Shown here: positions 7,221 through 16,863 of the stretch, piece by piece | Position numbering within the stretch: the first letter of the stretch is position 1 | Layout of the letters: each line of letters opens with the position of its first letter | Program-made: the position numbers and the translations under genes | Assembly (NCBI RefSeq): GCF_900142165.1 | Contig: NZ_FQZY01000007.1 | Location: 47,308-111,307 of the forward strand | Direction: 5' to 3' | From: Hespellia stercorisuis DSM 15480 | GTDB taxonomy: Bacteria; Bacillota; Clostridia; Lachnospirales; Lachnospiraceae | DNA length: 64,000 bases | Notes under the pieces: model-generated | Databases searched by the model: none | Told to the model about the DNA's origin: nothing | Seen by the model: the letters and a program-made list of their open reading frames with translations, nothing else

Positions 7221-10200
7221 GCACTGCTCTCTGCCGTCGCGTACATTATATCGTGTTTTTCCTCATCTAGCAATGATTTTATGTCATTTAACAGCTTTTT
7301 CACGAGTTCCAGAACGTCCTCATCCTTCTCTTTTCCGTTTTTTCCTTTTTTACGATAAATGAAATAAGGATTCGTATCGATCTTAAATGTGAGTGCTCCC
7401 CTGTAGCTCTCCAGCAGAATCGGGATTTTCACCGGATTTGCTTTTGCCTTCTCATACATGGTAAACCGGTATTCCTCCCCTTTCTGTTCCACCGCGGTCA
7501 CATACGCGCTGTGCGCCAGTGCCTTCAAATGTGCGATGGTCAGAAGCTGCTGTACCTTACGCGGAATATCTCCAAAGCGGTCGATCAGCTCTTCCATCAT
7601 GTCGTCCATCTCTTCCTCGGACTCGATTCCGGCAATACGCTTGTAGATGTCCAGCTTCTGATACTCATTGCGGATGTATCCCGCAGGAATATACGCGTCC
7701 ACACTCAGGTCGATGGTGGTGGTGAAGACATCCTCCTCCACTTCCCCTTTCAACTGTTTGACCGCCTCGTTGAGCATCTTGCAGTAGAGGTCATATCCGA
7801 CCGCCTCCATGTGCCCGTGCTGCTGGGCCCCCAGCAGATTACCCGCCCCGCGGATCTCCAGGTCGCGCATGGCAATCTTAAATCCGGATCCCAGATCTGT
7901 AAATTCCCGAATGGCAGCCAGTCGTTTCTCCGCCACCTCTTTCAGGAGTTTATCCCTCCGGTACAGTAAAAATGCGTAAGCCATACGGTTAGAACGCCCC
8001 ACACGCCCCCGGAGCTGGTAGAGCTGGGATAACCCCAGCCGGTCCGAATCATGGATGATCATGGTGTTTACATTTGAAATATCCAGACCGGTCTCAATGA
8101 TTGTCGTAGACACCAGCACATCGATGTCACCGTTGATAAAGTCATACATGATGCTCTCCAGCTCATGCTCCCGCATCTGTCCGTGGGCAAATGCCACATT
8201 TGCATTCGGCACCAGCTTCTGGATCCGGTTCGTCATGTCCACGATATCGCTGACCCGGTTATATACATAGTAGACCTGTCCCTCTCTGGACAGTTCCCGC
8301 TCTATGGCCTCCCGGACCATCTCGTCATCATACTCCATCACATAGGTCTGGATCGGCATCCGGTCCTCCGGCGGCTCCTCCAGCACGCTCATATCACGGA
8401 TTCCAATGAGACTCATGTGAATTGTTCTCGGAATCGGTGTCGCCGTCAGAGTCAGAACATCAATGTTCTCTTTGAGCTGTTTGATCTTCTCCTTGTGTGC
8501 CACACCGAAGCGCTGCTCCTCATCGATGATCAACAGTCCCAGATCCTTGAACTGTACATCCTTCGAGAGCACTCTGTGTGTTCCGACCAGCACATCCACC
8601 TGTCCCTTTTTCAGATCCTCCAAAGTCTTCTTCTGCTGGGCACTCGTCCGAAAACGGCACATCAGATCCGCACGCACCGGGAAATCTTTCATTCTTTGTA
8701 CAAAAGTGTTGTAATGCTGCTGGGCAAGAATTGTCGTCGGCACCAGATACACCACCTGCTTGCCCTCCTGTATTGCCTTGAAGGCCGCACGGATGGCAAT
8801 CTCAGTTTTGCCGTATCCCACATCCCCGCAGATCAGGCGATCCATGATCTTCGTGCTCTCCATGTCCCGCTTCGTGGCTTCGATCGCCAGCAGCTGATCC
8901 TCGGTCTCCTCGAAGGGGAACATCTCCTCAAACTCTCTCTGCCACACCGTATCCGGTCCATATACGAACCCTTCCTTCTCCTGCCGCGTCGCGTAAAGCT
9001 TCACCAGATCCTTTGCCACCTCGCGGACGGCGCCGCGCACCTGGGTCTTCGTCTTCTGCCACTGGGAGGTTCCCAGCTTATTAAGCTTCGGCTTTTTCGC
9101 ATCCGCTCCTGCATACTTCTGGATCATATCCAGCTGGGTTGCCAAAATATAAAGTGCTCCCCCGGCCGCATAGCTGATCTTCATGTAATCCTTGGTCACC
9201 TTATCCACTTCGATCTTCTCGATTCCCTCGTAAATTCCGAGTCCATGATTCTCATGCACCACGTAATCCCCGACCTTCAGATCAGAAAAGCTCTGGATTT
9301 TCTGCCCCTCATATACTTTTCTTTTTTTCTTTTTCTTCTTTTTCCCGAAAATGTCCGTCTCGGAGATCACCATGAACTTCAGCATCGGGTACTCGTACCC
9401 TTCCGTCACATGGCCGTAAGCCACCATGATTTCTCTGGGCTTCACCTCCCGGCTCATGTCCTCACTGTAGAAGCTGCTCAGATCGTAATCCCGCAGATCC
9501 TCCGCCAGCCGCTTTGCTCTCGTGCGCGAACCGCTAAGAAGCACCACGCGATAGTCATTTCTCTTGAGACGTTTCAAGTCTCTGGTGAGCATCTCGAAGC
9601 TGTTGTTATAGGGATTGACGCCCTTGCTCTCCACCGAAAATGTATCCCGCACTTTGAAATTTCCACATTTCGACTCCAATGTGGAGAACCCGATTCCGGA
9701 GAACCCGTTCATTTTGTCCACGATCTCCCTCGTGGAGAAGAGACAGAGCTCCTCTTCCTCCTGAAAATGCCCGGACTCCTCCCGGTTTTTCCGACTGTTT
9801 ACAAATTCCTCCTCGACCTCGCCAGCCCGCTCCTCCAGACGCACCGGCTCATCCAGAAACAGAATACTCTCCTCCGGATCAAAATAATCCAGAAATGAGA
9901 CCTGTTCCTTTACCGCCCCCAGCATCTCAGATGCCGGAGAAATCTGAATTTCCTGAAGATTCTCGATGGACCGCTGACTCTCCACGTCAAAGGTTCGGAT
10001 CGAGTCCACCTCATCGCCCCATAGTTCAATACGCACGGGAACCTCCTCCGTCAAAGGATAGATGTCAAGGATTCCGCCCCGGACAGCAAACTGTCCCGGA
10101 CCGTCCACCTCCGCCTCACGGGTATATCCGATGTGCGCCAGCCGCTCCTGCAGCCTTGTAAAGTCCAGCGTCTCACCGTTCTCGATCACAAAGCAGTCCG

Positions 10201-10606
10201 CCTCCAGTGATTTCAGTGTGGGAAGTCCGTCCATGAATCCGTCCACGGTAGTGATTACCGTCACCCCGCCGTCCGGGCGCTCCATCAGCGCCTGCATGAC
10301 CTCCATTCTCTTTTTCAGCAAAGCCTTTCCTTTGATATCCGCATGATAAAAAAGTAGATCCTTCGCCGGATACAGATAGACATTCTCCTCCAGAAACCGA
10401 TACTCCTCGAAGCATGCCTTCGCCTTTTCCTCACTGGAAAAGGCGATGATCCTGTTTTTACAACCATCGCTGAGTGCATACATAAGATGCGTTTTCTGAG
10501 AGGTTACACAACCCGCTATTTGTAGGATTCCCTTTGCCTTTCTCCGCTTTCCCGCGATCTCCTCATAATCCGCCAGCTCTGTGAGCGGCGCCAAAAATGC
10601 CTGCAT
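7211..10606 (-). CDS. mfd: Transcription-repair coupling factor Mfd
   Basis: A 1131-residue DNA translocase that removes RNA polymerase stalled at lesions and recruits UvrA. The order is standard: an N-terminal UvrB-like region (residues 1 to about 390), the RNA-polymerase-interaction (CarD-like) domain with [18 protein letters not shown] near 450, helicase motif [10 protein letters not shown] near 600, the DEEQ box ([10 protein letters not shown]), motif [11 protein letters not shown], motif [11 protein letters not shown], and the C-terminal TRCF domain. A lysine run (about nine K/R) before the interaction domain is a low-complexity linker. It begins 5 bp after pth, so the two form one operon. 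Confidence 0.97.
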   Translation of the reverse strand: MQAFLAPLTELADYEEIAGKRRKAKGILQIAGCVTSQKTHLMYALSDGCKNRIIAFSSEEKAKACFEEYRFLEENVYLYPAKDLLFYHADIKGKALLKKRMEVMQALMERPDGGVTVITTVDGFMDGLPTLKSLEADCFVIENGETLDFTRLQERLAHIGYTREAEVDGPGQFAVRGGILDIYPLTEEVPVRIELWGDEVDSIRTFDVESQRSIENLQEIQISPASEMLGAVKEQVSFLDYFDPEESILFLDEPVRLEERAGEVEEEFVNSRKNREESGHFQEEEELCLFSTREIVDKMNGFSGIGFSTLESKCGNFKVRDTFSVESKGVNPYNNSFEMLTRDLKRLKRNDYRVVLLSGSRTRAKRLAEDLRDYDLSSFYSEDMSREVKPREIMVAYGHVTEGYEYPMLKFMVISETDIFGKKKKKKKRKVYEGQKIQSFSDLKVGDYVVHENHGLGIYEGIEKIEVDKVTKDYMKISYAAGGALYILATQLDMIQKYAGADAKKPKLNKLGTSQWQKTKTQVRGAVREVAKDLVKLYATRQEKEGFVYGPDTVWQREFEEMFPFEETEDQLLAIEATKRDMESTKIMDRLICGDVGYGKTEIAIRAAFKAIQEGKQVVYLVPTTILAQQHYNTFVQRMKDFPVRADLMCRFRTSAQQKKTLEDLKKGQVDVLVGTHRVLSKDVQFKDLGLLIIDEEQRFGVAHKEKIKQLKENIDVLTLTATPIPRTIHMSLIGIRDMSVLEEPPEDRMPIQTYVMEYDDEMVREAIERELSREGQVYYVYNRVSDIVDMTNRIQKLVPNANVAFAHGQMREHELESIMYDFINGDIDVLVSTTIIETGLDISNVNTMIIHDSDRLGLSQLYQLRGRVGRSNRMAYAFLLYRRDKLLKEVAEKRLAAIREFTDLGSGFKIAMRDLEIRGAGNLLGAQQHGHMEAVGYDLYCKMLNEAVKQLKGEVEEDVFTTTIDLSVDAYIPAGYIRNEYQKLDIYKRIAGIESEEEMDDMMEELIDRFGDIPRKVQQLLTIAHLKALAHSAYVTAVEQKGEEYRFTMYEKAKANPVKIPILLESYRGALTFKIDTNPYFIYRKKGKNGKEKDEDVLELVKKLLNDIKSLLDEEKHDIMYATAESSASR

Positions 10607-10611
10607 ACCTT

Positions 10612-11190
10612 CTACTCTTCTTTCTTTTTTCGATTATAGATCCCCATGGCTCCATCAATGTCTCCGCCCAATATCTGTACCACTGCCTCAACTGCCTGAG
10701 CATAACTCTCCTCCATGGTATCCCGCTCTGTCCCGGAAAAATGCCCTAATACATAATCCGCCAGATCATAGCCCTTCGGCTTCTCTCCGACCCCGACCTT
10801 GATGCGTGCAAACACCTGAGTTCCCAGATGCGCAATAATGTTTTTGATTCCGTTATGTCCGCCCGCGCTCCCCTTCTTGCGGATGCGCAGCTGTCCCACA
10901 TCGAGACTGATGTCATCGTAGATGACCAGAAGTTCTTCTTCCTCGTCAATCTTGTAGTAATCCAGCAGGCTTCTCACGCTCTCACCGCTGAGATTCATAA
11001 ATGTCTGCGGTTTTGCGAGGATCACCTTCTGTCCCTCGATCATTCCTTTTCCAATCAGTGCTCTGTGTTTTTTTGTGTCCACTGATATGTTGTATTTATC
11101 TGCCAATGCATCTATTACCGCAAATCCCACATTGTGTCTTGTTCCTTCATATTCTTTTGTTGGATTTCCCAACCCTGCTATAATAAACAT
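10612..11190 (-). CDS. pth: Peptidyl-tRNA hydrolase Pth
   Basis: This 192-residue enzyme releases peptides from prematurely dropped peptidyl-tRNAs. It begins MFIIAGLGNPTKEY, has the catalytic-His segment TRHNVGF near residue 20, KPQTFMNLSG near 65, and DDISLDVGQLRIRKKGSAGG near 95, all standard. A longer reading frame extends upstream to 11283, but the ATG at 11190 gives the family N-terminus and has GGAG just ahead. It is followed directly by mfd, a common Firmicute arrangement. Confidence 0.96.
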   Translation of the reverse strand: MFIIAGLGNPTKEYEGTRHNVGFAVIDALADKYNISVDTKKHRALIGKGMIEGQKVILAKPQTFMNLSGESVRSLLDYYKIDEEEELLVIYDDISLDVGQLRIRKKGSAGGHNGIKNIIAHLGTQVFARIKVGVGEKPKGYDLADYVLGHFSGTERDTMEESYAQAVEAVVQILGGDIDGAMGIYNRKKKEE

Positions 11191-11314
11191 ATGCTCCACC
11201 TCTTCTATAAACATCCTGATGCACCCCGCTGATGTTCTCCCATCCGGTGCCTTTATCTCTTTCCATAAGTATTTATTATACAAGACACTCTTCCGTTTGT
11301 CACGCAGTGTGTGT

Positions 11315-11343
11315 GAATAATTTCCCCACGGCCTTCATACACT
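11315..11343 (+). promoter_or_regulatory. Sigma-E-like promoter
   Basis: GAATAATT (11315-11322) and CATACACT (11336-11343) lie 13 bp apart ahead of the gene at 11371. The -10 fits the sigma-E consensus CATACANT, and spacing equals that of the cotJ promoter candidate at 42615. An alternative sigma-G reading (TGAATA, 16 bp, CATACAC) is weaker. Confidence 0.5.
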
Positions 11344-11370
11344 TATAGAAAGCTTAATCGGGAGGTTCTT

Positions 11371-11799
11371 ATGAGTTCACGTACAAAAATTATTGTCTTA
11401 CACCTGAAAGAAATTATCTACACAGTCGTATTCCTGCTGCTCGGTCTTCTGCTGATTGCCCTTCTCTTTATCATGTTTCGTTCTCACAAAGACAGCACGG
11501 TATCCGAACAGACCTACACGCCCGGTGTCTACACCTCCACGCTGACACTCGGCAGCACCAATCTGGAGGTGGAAGTATCGGTGGATGAAGCTCATATCAA
11601 CTCCGTTCGCTTTGCCAACCTGGATGAGTCCGTCACCACTTCGTTTCCACTGATTCAGCCCGCTCTTGAGGAGATTGCCCAACAACTCTACGACACGCAG
11701 TCACTGGACAGCATCTCTTACTCCGCGGATGCCCCCTATACCTCCAAGGCGATTGTGGACGCCATCTCGCAGGCATTAGAAAAAGCCGCAGCACATTAG
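11371..11799 (+). CDS. Single-pass membrane protein with FMN-binding-like extracellular domain
   Basis: This 142-residue protein has one membrane helix (about residues 16-35). The outer domain contains TYTPGVYTSTLTLGSTNLEV and ends SKAIVDAISQALEKA, which resembles the small FMN_bind-type fold in which YTPGxY precedes paired strands. Lachnospiraceae often encode such a protein near sporulation genes, but I cannot name its function. The ribosome site is GGGAGG, 6 bases upstream. It is the only plus-strand gene in this part and has a sigma-E-like promoter, so mother-cell expression is possible. Confidence 0.65.
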   Translation: MSSRTKIIVLHLKEIIYTVVFLLLGLLLIALLFIMFRSHKDSTVSEQTYTPGVYTSTLTLGSTNLEVEVSVDEAHINSVRFANLDESVTTSFPLIQPALEEIAQQLYDTQSLDSISYSADAPYTSKAIVDAISQALEKAAAH

Positions 11800-11812
11800 G
11801 CCGCGGCTTTTT
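11780..11812. terminator. Bidirectional terminator
   Basis: AAAAAGCCGC pairs with GCGGCTTTTT around a short loop, giving A/T runs on both sides. It overlaps the stop of the plus-strand membrane gene and lies just beyond the end of the convergent minus-strand gene at 11825, serving both. Confidence 0.85.
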
Positions 11813-11824
11813 CATTGGTAAGGA

Positions 11825-12088
11825 TTATCCCTCCACGATCAGATACTGTCCGTTCGGAAGCGAGAATACCTCCGATGCATCCTCCAGTTCATCCAGGGTC
11901 ATTCCATCCACGTCCAGACCCTCTTCCTCAAAATACTCCTTTACCTCATCCAACGAATCTACAACGATTGCCATACAGTCTTCCAGAAAAGCCTCAGCCT
12001 CTGGTAATGTTTCCGCTACCGGTTCATCAAATAACTGTGCCTGGTTTTTTATAAAAGTCATCAAGCATTCCTCATCATATTCATACAT
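11825..12088 (-). CDS. Small acidic protein of unknown function
   Basis: An 87-residue, strongly acidic protein (it starts MYEYDEECLMTFIKNQ) with two probable helices, a helix-rich middle (EAEAFLEDCMAIVVDSLDEV) and a strand-like C-terminus SLPNGQYLIVEG. I do not recognise the family. It lies about 150 bp downstream of sigG on the same strand, so it may be read as part of the sigG transcript. The reading frame is supported by its length in a compact region and by convergence on a shared terminator. Confidence 0.6.
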   Translation of the reverse strand: MYEYDEECLMTFIKNQAQLFDEPVAETLPEAEAFLEDCMAIVVDSLDEVKEYFEEEGLDVDGMTLDELEDASEVFSLPNGQYLIVEG

Positions 12089-12240
12089 CGTCTTAGACCT
12101 CCTATTTTTTCGCCCGGATACAAACCTTCCCGCAGATCGCGGGTCTCCAGCCCCGTTTCTGCCAATGTCGGTTCCTGAATAAATCTATCATAGTATGAAC
12201 GCAGGTAAATTTCAACTAGAAATAGTAAAAATTTAAGATT

Positions 12241-13026
12241 TTATTCCGGGCCCAGGAGATACTGTTTCATAGTATGCAATGCATTCTTTTCCAGACGGCT
12301 GACCTGCGCCTGAGAAATGTTGATCTGAGTTGCCACTTCCATCTGCGTTTTCCCCTCGAAAAACCGAAGCGATATAATATGTTTTTCCCGTTCATTGAGG
12401 CGCTCCATGGCTGCCTCCAGGGACAGTTCCTCAATCCAGTTTTCCTCCCTGTTTTTCTTGTCACTGACCTGATCCATCACGTAAAGTGTATCGCCCCCAT
12501 CGGTGTAGACCGGTTCGTACAGACTCATGGGACTCTGGATCGCATCGATGGCCATCACAATATCTTCCTTGGATATTCCGATTTCATCCGCAATTTCCTG
12601 CACGGTGGGCTCCTTCATGTGCTGCTTCATGTAACTTTCCTTTGCGTAAATCGCCTTGTACGCCTTGTCCCGCAGGGATCTGCTGACCCGGATGGAATTG
12701 TTGTCCCGCAGGTATCTGCGGATTTCCCCGATGATCATCGGGCAGGAGTACGTTGAAAACTGCACCCCCAATTCCAGCTTGAAATTGTCGATTGCCTTGA
12801 TCAGGCCGATGCAGCCAATCTGAAACAAATCGTCCGCATTCTCCTCTGATCCGGAGAATCGCTTTATGATCGACAGCACCAGCCTGAGATTCCCCTGGAT
12901 GAACCGTTCTCTCGCCGCCTGGTCTCCTCCCTTGAGGCGAATCATCAGCTCCTCTCTCTCCTGTTTGGTCAGCACCGGAAGTAACGATGTATTGACACCA
13001 CATATCTCTACTTTATGAAAAGCCAT
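12241..13026 (-). CDS. sigG: Forespore RNA polymerase sigma factor SigG
   Basis: A 261-residue sigma-70 family factor for late forespore genes. It carries the SigG-type N-terminus (KVEICGVNTSLLPVLT), region 2 with NLRLVLSIIKRFSG and DLFQIGCIGLIKAIDNF, the -10-recognition segment FSTYSCPMIIGEIRRYLRDN, and a region 4 helix-turn-helix (TQMEVATQINISQAQVSRLE). GGAGG lies 9 bases before the ATG. The start codon is buried in a 17-bp stem with the 5' leader (see the leader entry). In Bacillus sigG follows sigE directly; here five unrelated genes lie between. A GGCAAAACTT segment near 13130 resembles a sigma-F -10. Confidence 0.97.
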   Translation of the reverse strand: MAFHKVEICGVNTSLLPVLTKQEREELMIRLKGGDQAARERFIQGNLRLVLSIIKRFSGSEENADDLFQIGCIGLIKAIDNFKLELGVQFSTYSCPMIIGEIRRYLRDNNSIRVSRSLRDKAYKAIYAKESYMKQHMKEPTVQEIADEIGISKEDIVMAIDAIQSPMSLYEPVYTDGGDTLYVMDQVSDKKNREENWIEELSLEAAMERLNEREKHIISLRFFEGKTQMEVATQINISQAQVSRLEKNALHTMKQYLLGPE

Positions 13027-13089
13027 AATAAGAATCCTCCGTCATCTAGATTGTTTTCTCTAGACTTAAGAGTTCTCATTATGGCTTTT
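13018..13089 (-). promoter_or_regulatory. sigG leader hairpin sequestering the start codon
   Basis: In the sigG mRNA the arm at 13073-13089 pairs with 13018-13034 over 17 positions (one G-U). The second arm contains the ATG. An inner TCTAGA/TCTAGA stem (13045-13050 with 13059-13064) sits in the loop, and the GGAGG lies between the two stems. The layout is that of a translation-limiting leader. In Bacillus subtilis a leader hairpin is reported to dampen sigG translation; the sequence here is independent of that one. Confidence 0.8.
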
Positions 13090-13216
13090 TGTTATTCCCG
13101 TTTCGCGGATATTTAATAAAGTTTTGCCCCTTGACAAGAATTTGTTCACCTGCAGATACCGTGGATAATCATTCTTCTATAAATTTAAATATTTCGCATA
13201 CACCAGCTTCTTCTCA

Positions 13217-14617
13217 TTAATTTTTTGCAAAATGCTTAAAATATTTCCGGTACGTAAATACAAAAAGTACAACGGAAAGTGCTGCGGCCAGATAGTCTGT
13301 GACCGGCTGTGCTGCGGCCAGCATTCTTGCGGAATCAAAAACCTCGCGGAAGATCAGGAGAATTGGAACGTAGAGCAGTCCCTGTCGGCTGATCGACAAA
13401 ACCAATGACGGCAGGGATGCACCAGTGGACTGAATCGCGTTGATGAACACAAACAGGATTCCAAGAACCGGTCCCGAATATATGTAGATCCGTGCGAAGG
13501 ACATGCCGTAAGCAAACGCATCCGAATCCTGCAGAAATGCCTTTACCAGCGGCCCTGCTCCGCAGTAGCAGATAACGGTCATCACTATACTCAGGGAAAA
13601 TGCCAGTCCCAGTGAAAACTTCAGCACAGACAGGTAACGTTTTCGGTTGCCTGCGCCGTAGCAGTAGCCAAGCAGCGGCTGAATTCCGGTTCCCAGTCCA
13701 ATCAGCAGCATCACCGCGATCATATTGACCTTCATAGCCACACCGAGGCCTGCCACCGCCATATCCCCGTAAGCTGCCATCACGTTGTTGATGATAATGT
13801 TCGACACGCTCATAAGAATGTTGTTCAAGGACGCCGGAACTCCGATTGCGAGTACTCCCTTTGCTACTCCGTCCCGCATCTTATAGTCCTTGAGCCTGAC
13901 TGAGAGAATAGATTTCTCAGATACGAGATGTCTCAGATAAAATCCGGCTGAAAATATATTTCCGATAACCGTGGCAATGGCCGCTCCGGCCACATTCCAG
14001 TCCAGCAGAAGGATCATCACCGGATCCAGAACTACATTGATCATGTTGCCGATGATCATTCCCATCATCGCAGTCTTGGCATTTCCCTCCGAGCGGATGA
14101 TGTTGCTGAATGTATTACTGACGATCAGAAAAGGGATTCCCACAGCCACAATATTCAAATACTGTGACGCATATCCGATGGTGTCATCACTCGCACCAAT
14201 GGTCCGGCAGATTGGCCGGGCAAAGATCCAGATGACGACCATGGCGATCACTCCGATCCCCAGACCGGTCCAGAAACAGAAGGAAGACGTATGCTTTGCC
14301 TTTTCGTGTTTCCCTTCTCCCAGCATTCTCGAAATCAGCGAGGTTCCACCGATACCGAACAGCATTCCCACCGCCATAAACAGTAAAAATGCCGGAGTCG
14401 CCACCGATACAGCCGCAACCATCAGCGCATTGTGGGTCTGACCGATAAAAAATGTATCCGCCAGATTGTACACCAGCACCATCAGCATACTGATGATCGA
14501 CGGCACCACATTGCTGATAACCGCTTTCGAAACCGGTGCATCCCGAAAAATTTCTGTTGTTTTATCCAATACTGCTCTATCCTGTGTCACTTTATCCTGT
14601 ACTGCTTTTTTTGCCAT
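13217..14617 (-). CDS. MATE-family multidrug/Na+ efflux transporter
   Basis: This 466-residue protein has about 12 membrane helices in two related halves. The first half has PSIISMLMVLVYNLADTFFIG and the middle GTGIQPLLGYCYGAGNRKRY, both typical of MATE (MepA/NorM-like) exporters. Such proteins expel cationic drugs using Na+ or H+ gradients. The ATG at 14617 is preferred to the upstream in-frame start because GGAGG is 9 bases before it. It starts directly after the marR stop, so the two form one operon under the operator at 15150-15192. The substrate cannot be read from sequence. Confidence 0.9.
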   Translation of the reverse strand: MAKKAVQDKVTQDRAVLDKTTEIFRDAPVSKAVISNVVPSIISMLMVLVYNLADTFFIGQTHNALMVAAVSVATPAFLLFMAVGMLFGIGGTSLISRMLGEGKHEKAKHTSSFCFWTGLGIGVIAMVVIWIFARPICRTIGASDDTIGYASQYLNIVAVGIPFLIVSNTFSNIIRSEGNAKTAMMGMIIGNMINVVLDPVMILLLDWNVAGAAIATVIGNIFSAGFYLRHLVSEKSILSVRLKDYKMRDGVAKGVLAIGVPASLNNILMSVSNIIINNVMAAYGDMAVAGLGVAMKVNMIAVMLLIGLGTGIQPLLGYCYGAGNRKRYLSVLKFSLGLAFSLSIVMTVICYCGAGPLVKAFLQDSDAFAYGMSFARIYIYSGPVLGILFVFINAIQSTGASLPSLVLSISRQGLLYVPILLIFREVFDSARMLAAAQPVTDYLAAALSVVLFVFTYRKYFKHFAKN

Positions 14618-14619
14618 CC

Positions 14620-15057
14620 CTACTCTCCTCCATTCCAGGCTGCACACTGCCTGATGTTCCTGTAAATCCGCTCCAGATAGCCTCTCAGCGCAGTCTGCTC
14701 TTCTTCTGTAAATCCCTGATACAATATTTCATCCTTCTCCCGCTTGTGACGGTCCACCTCCTGCATGATCTGTTTTCCATGTTCTGTCAGACAGACCGGT
14801 TTGCTTCTCGTTCCCTCTTCCTTTCGAAGAATCAAGTCCTTCGTCTCCAGCAATTTCAGAATGTGAATCATGCTGGTGTGCTTCACGCCAAAGCTGGAGG
14901 CGAGCTCCGTCAAAGTGTTCGTTTCATCTTCGTGGTCATGCAGATAATCCAACACATCCATCTGTGTTCCCGTCACATCGTACTCACGCAGAGCACGGCT
15001 TCTTCCGCGCTCCAGACCGTGGTGTATTTTTTTGAAATATATGGTTGTCCCATTCAT
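14620..15057 (-). CDS. MarR-family transcriptional regulator
   Basis: A 145-residue winged-helix protein. The recognition helix region is LTELASSFGVKHTSMIHILK (about residues 50-70) and the wing follows (KEEGTRSKPVCLTEHG). The ATG at 15057 is preferred to a GTG at 15066 because AAGGAG then has a 10-base spacing. It heads a two-gene operon with the MATE exporter. A perfect 16-bp palindrome overlaps the -10 box, so autorepression relieved by an exporter substrate is the expected logic. The ligand is unknown. Confidence 0.92.
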   Translation of the reverse strand: MNGTTIYFKKIHHGLERGRSRALREYDVTGTQMDVLDYLHDHEDETNTLTELASSFGVKHTSMIHILKLLETKDLILRKEEGTRSKPVCLTEHGKQIMQEVDRHKREKDEILYQGFTEEEQTALRGYLERIYRNIRQCAAWNGGE

Positions 15058-15149
15058 ATTAAACACGCTCCTTTATTTTAACTGCTGCATAATATCCTGA
15101 TTCATCCTGATCAGGCAAGCCCCTCTCTTCAATTACAGGAAACCCAGAC

Positions 15150-15192
15150 ATGTAGCACGCTACATATTAGCGTAATTTCCATTATTTGTCAA
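15150..15192 (-). promoter_or_regulatory. marR-MATE promoter with palindromic operator
   Basis: On the minus strand TTGACA (15187-15192) and TAATAT (15164-15169) are 17 bp apart, a near-consensus sigma-A promoter. The operator ATGTAGC-AC-GCTACAT (15150-15165) overlaps the downstream end of the -10 box, ideally placed for MarR to block polymerase. Confidence 0.8.
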
Positions 15193-15290
15193 GATGTATT
15201 GTTAAAAGAACTTTCCTGTGAGAACAAAGAGTTTCGCCTGCGAAACGCTCGCGCCGAAGTGCGGCCACCTCAGTGACCATATTCCATAAA

Positions 15291-15328
15291 AAATCCAGGT
15301 GCAATCCCAATTGGATCGCACCTGGATT
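15291..15328 (-). terminator. Terminator of the glycerate kinase gene
   Basis: A stem pairs AATCCAGGTGCAATCC with GGATCGCACCTGGATT (one mismatch) around CAATT, and on the minus strand is followed by TTTTTT. It lies about 60 bp beyond the glycerate kinase stop and upstream of the marR promoter. The 15193-15290 stretch between them shows nothing else I can name. Confidence 0.85.
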
Positions 15329-15385
15329 ATGTAAAACAGCAGTCTTAGATTCCTGCAATCAGATATAGGCCGCCACGGGCACGGC

Positions 15386-16534
15386 TCATTCTCTCTCTCC
15401 TCTCAACTGCCAGAGACGAAATACCTGTTCCGCCGTATCCGTCAGATTTTCTTTTGCATTTTCCGGTCTCATAGCCTCCTCCAGTGTGCTGATTCTACGC
15501 AGAATCGGGAAAAAAGCATCGATTCCGTTTTTGTTGCATTCCACTGCTTCTTTTGTGACACTTCCCGCAAATGCGAACACCGGTTTTCCATATTTTTTTG
15601 CCAGCTTTGCCACGCCAACCGGAGCTTTGCCCATAGCCGTCTGGAAGTCCAGCTGGCCCTCTCCAGTCACCACGACATCTGCATCCTGTACGTAGGATTC
15701 CAGGCTTGTCTCATCCAACACGATCTTGATTCCGGATTCCAGCACTGCCTTGGTGAATGTGACAAATGCAAACCCGAGTCCGCCAGCCGCTCCGGTTCCC
15801 TCCTGCTCTGCATCCGCCTGCGGGAACTGCTCCCTTGCCAGCACGGCATAGCAGGCGAGCCATTTGTCCATCTGCATGATCATGGACGGAGTTGCCCCTT
15901 TCTGTGGTCCGTATACCGCACTCGCGCCATTTTTCCCACAGAGTGGATTGTTTACATCACAGGCAATCTTAAACTCACACTCCGCCAGCTCCGGGAGGAC
16001 ACGGTCGGTTGTGATCGTCTCGAGAAGCTCCAGTCCCTTTGCGCCGAAGGGAATCTGATTCCCCTCTTTGTCTAGGAATCCAAAGCCCAGTGCCTGCAGC
16101 ATTCCGACACCGCCGTCGTTCGTCGCACTTCCGCCGATCCCGATGATGAATCTGCGCAGCCCCTTTGCGATCGCGTCCCTGATCACTTCTCCCACTCCGT
16201 ATGTAGTCGTATTCAGCGGATTTCTTTTCTCCGGCGGAACCAGTGTGATTCCAGCCGCCCCGGACATCTCGATAACCGCGGTCTTTGACTCCTCGATCAT
16301 ACCATACACGCAATCAACCGGATTTCCCAGCGGCCCTGTCACCATCACGTTCTGCACTCTTCCGTTCATCCCGCAGACCAGCGCCTCCACAGTCCCCTCG
16401 CCTCCGTCAGCAAGAGGACGCACCACGACCTCCGCATCGCCATCCGCTCTGCGCACACCCTCTGCGATTGCATCTCCGGCCTCCATCGATGAGAGACTCC
16501 CCTTTAATGAATCAATTGCCACTACGATTTTCAT
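15386..16534 (-). CDS. glxK: Glycerate kinase (GlxK/GarK type)
   Basis: A 382-residue enzyme that phosphorylates D-glycerate, feeding glycerate into glycolysis. Family marks are MKIVVAIDSLKGSLSSMEAG at the start, VRPLADGGEGTVEAL near residue 45, GIGGSATNDGG(VG) near 118, and VVTGEGQLDFQT near 285. The ATG at 16534 has AAGGAGG upstream and gives the family N-terminus; the reading frame extends a further 13 codons. It is divergent from a CdaR regulator, and glycerate kinase/CdaR pairs are common in sugar-diacid and glycerate use. Confidence 0.93.
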   Translation of the reverse strand: MKIVVAIDSLKGSLSSMEAGDAIAEGVRRADGDAEVVVRPLADGGEGTVEALVCGMNGRVQNVMVTGPLGNPVDCVYGMIEESKTAVIEMSGAAGITLVPPEKRNPLNTTTYGVGEVIRDAIAKGLRRFIIGIGGSATNDGGVGMLQALGFGFLDKEGNQIPFGAKGLELLETITTDRVLPELAECEFKIACDVNNPLCGKNGASAVYGPQKGATPSMIMQMDKWLACYAVLAREQFPQADAEQEGTGAAGGLGFAFVTFTKAVLESGIKIVLDETSLESYVQDADVVVTGEGQLDFQTAMGKAPVGVAKLAKKYGKPVFAFAGSVTKEAVECNKNGIDAFFPILRRISTLEEAMRPENAKENLTDTAEQVFRLWQLRGERE

Positions 16535-16693
16535 ATTCATTTCCTCCTTCATACTGTGCCATGCCTCTCGCATATGTTCAGCGACAGTTCATCCGGAACA
16601 TTTCCGAACCTGAGACATTTCTGATATAAAAATTTCTTTCTTACGGTTTCCTGACATTTCCGCCTGGTTTTATATTTCTTTCTAAATGATGTA

Positions 16694-16718
16694 AGGGTCA
16701 AAAGGTATTTTTGACCCT
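16694..16718. promoter_or_regulatory. 10-bp inverted repeat in the glxK-cdaR divergent region
   Basis: AGGGTCAAAA (16694-16703) and its exact complement (16709-16718) flank a 5-base centre. It sits midway in the 330-bp divergent spacer between glycerate kinase and cdaR, so an operator for CdaR is plausible; a hairpin in the glxK leader is the alternative. Confidence 0.45.
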
Positions 16719-16804
16719 GGTATCTTCTAAATAAAAATATAGCAGATATGGGCGTGAAAATATATGGTACACATAATATATTTTTTCATCTTTATATAAT
16801 TGAT

Positions 16805-16833
16805 TTGTTATATGTAACATTTTTTGTTATACT
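16805..16833 (+). promoter_or_regulatory. Sigma-A-type promoter of cdaR
   Basis: TTGTTA (16805-16810) and TATACT (16828-16833) lie 17 bp apart, about 30 bp before the cdaR start. The start is preceded by AGGGGGA. Confidence 0.65.
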
Positions 16834-16863
16834 TTCCATATAAAATAATCAGGGGGATTACCT

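Noticed and set aside
8165-9898. 577-residue plus-strand frame across mfd
   Set aside because: It is the antisense shadow of mfd; composition is unlike a protein (His/Leu/Arg rich) and it has no family features.
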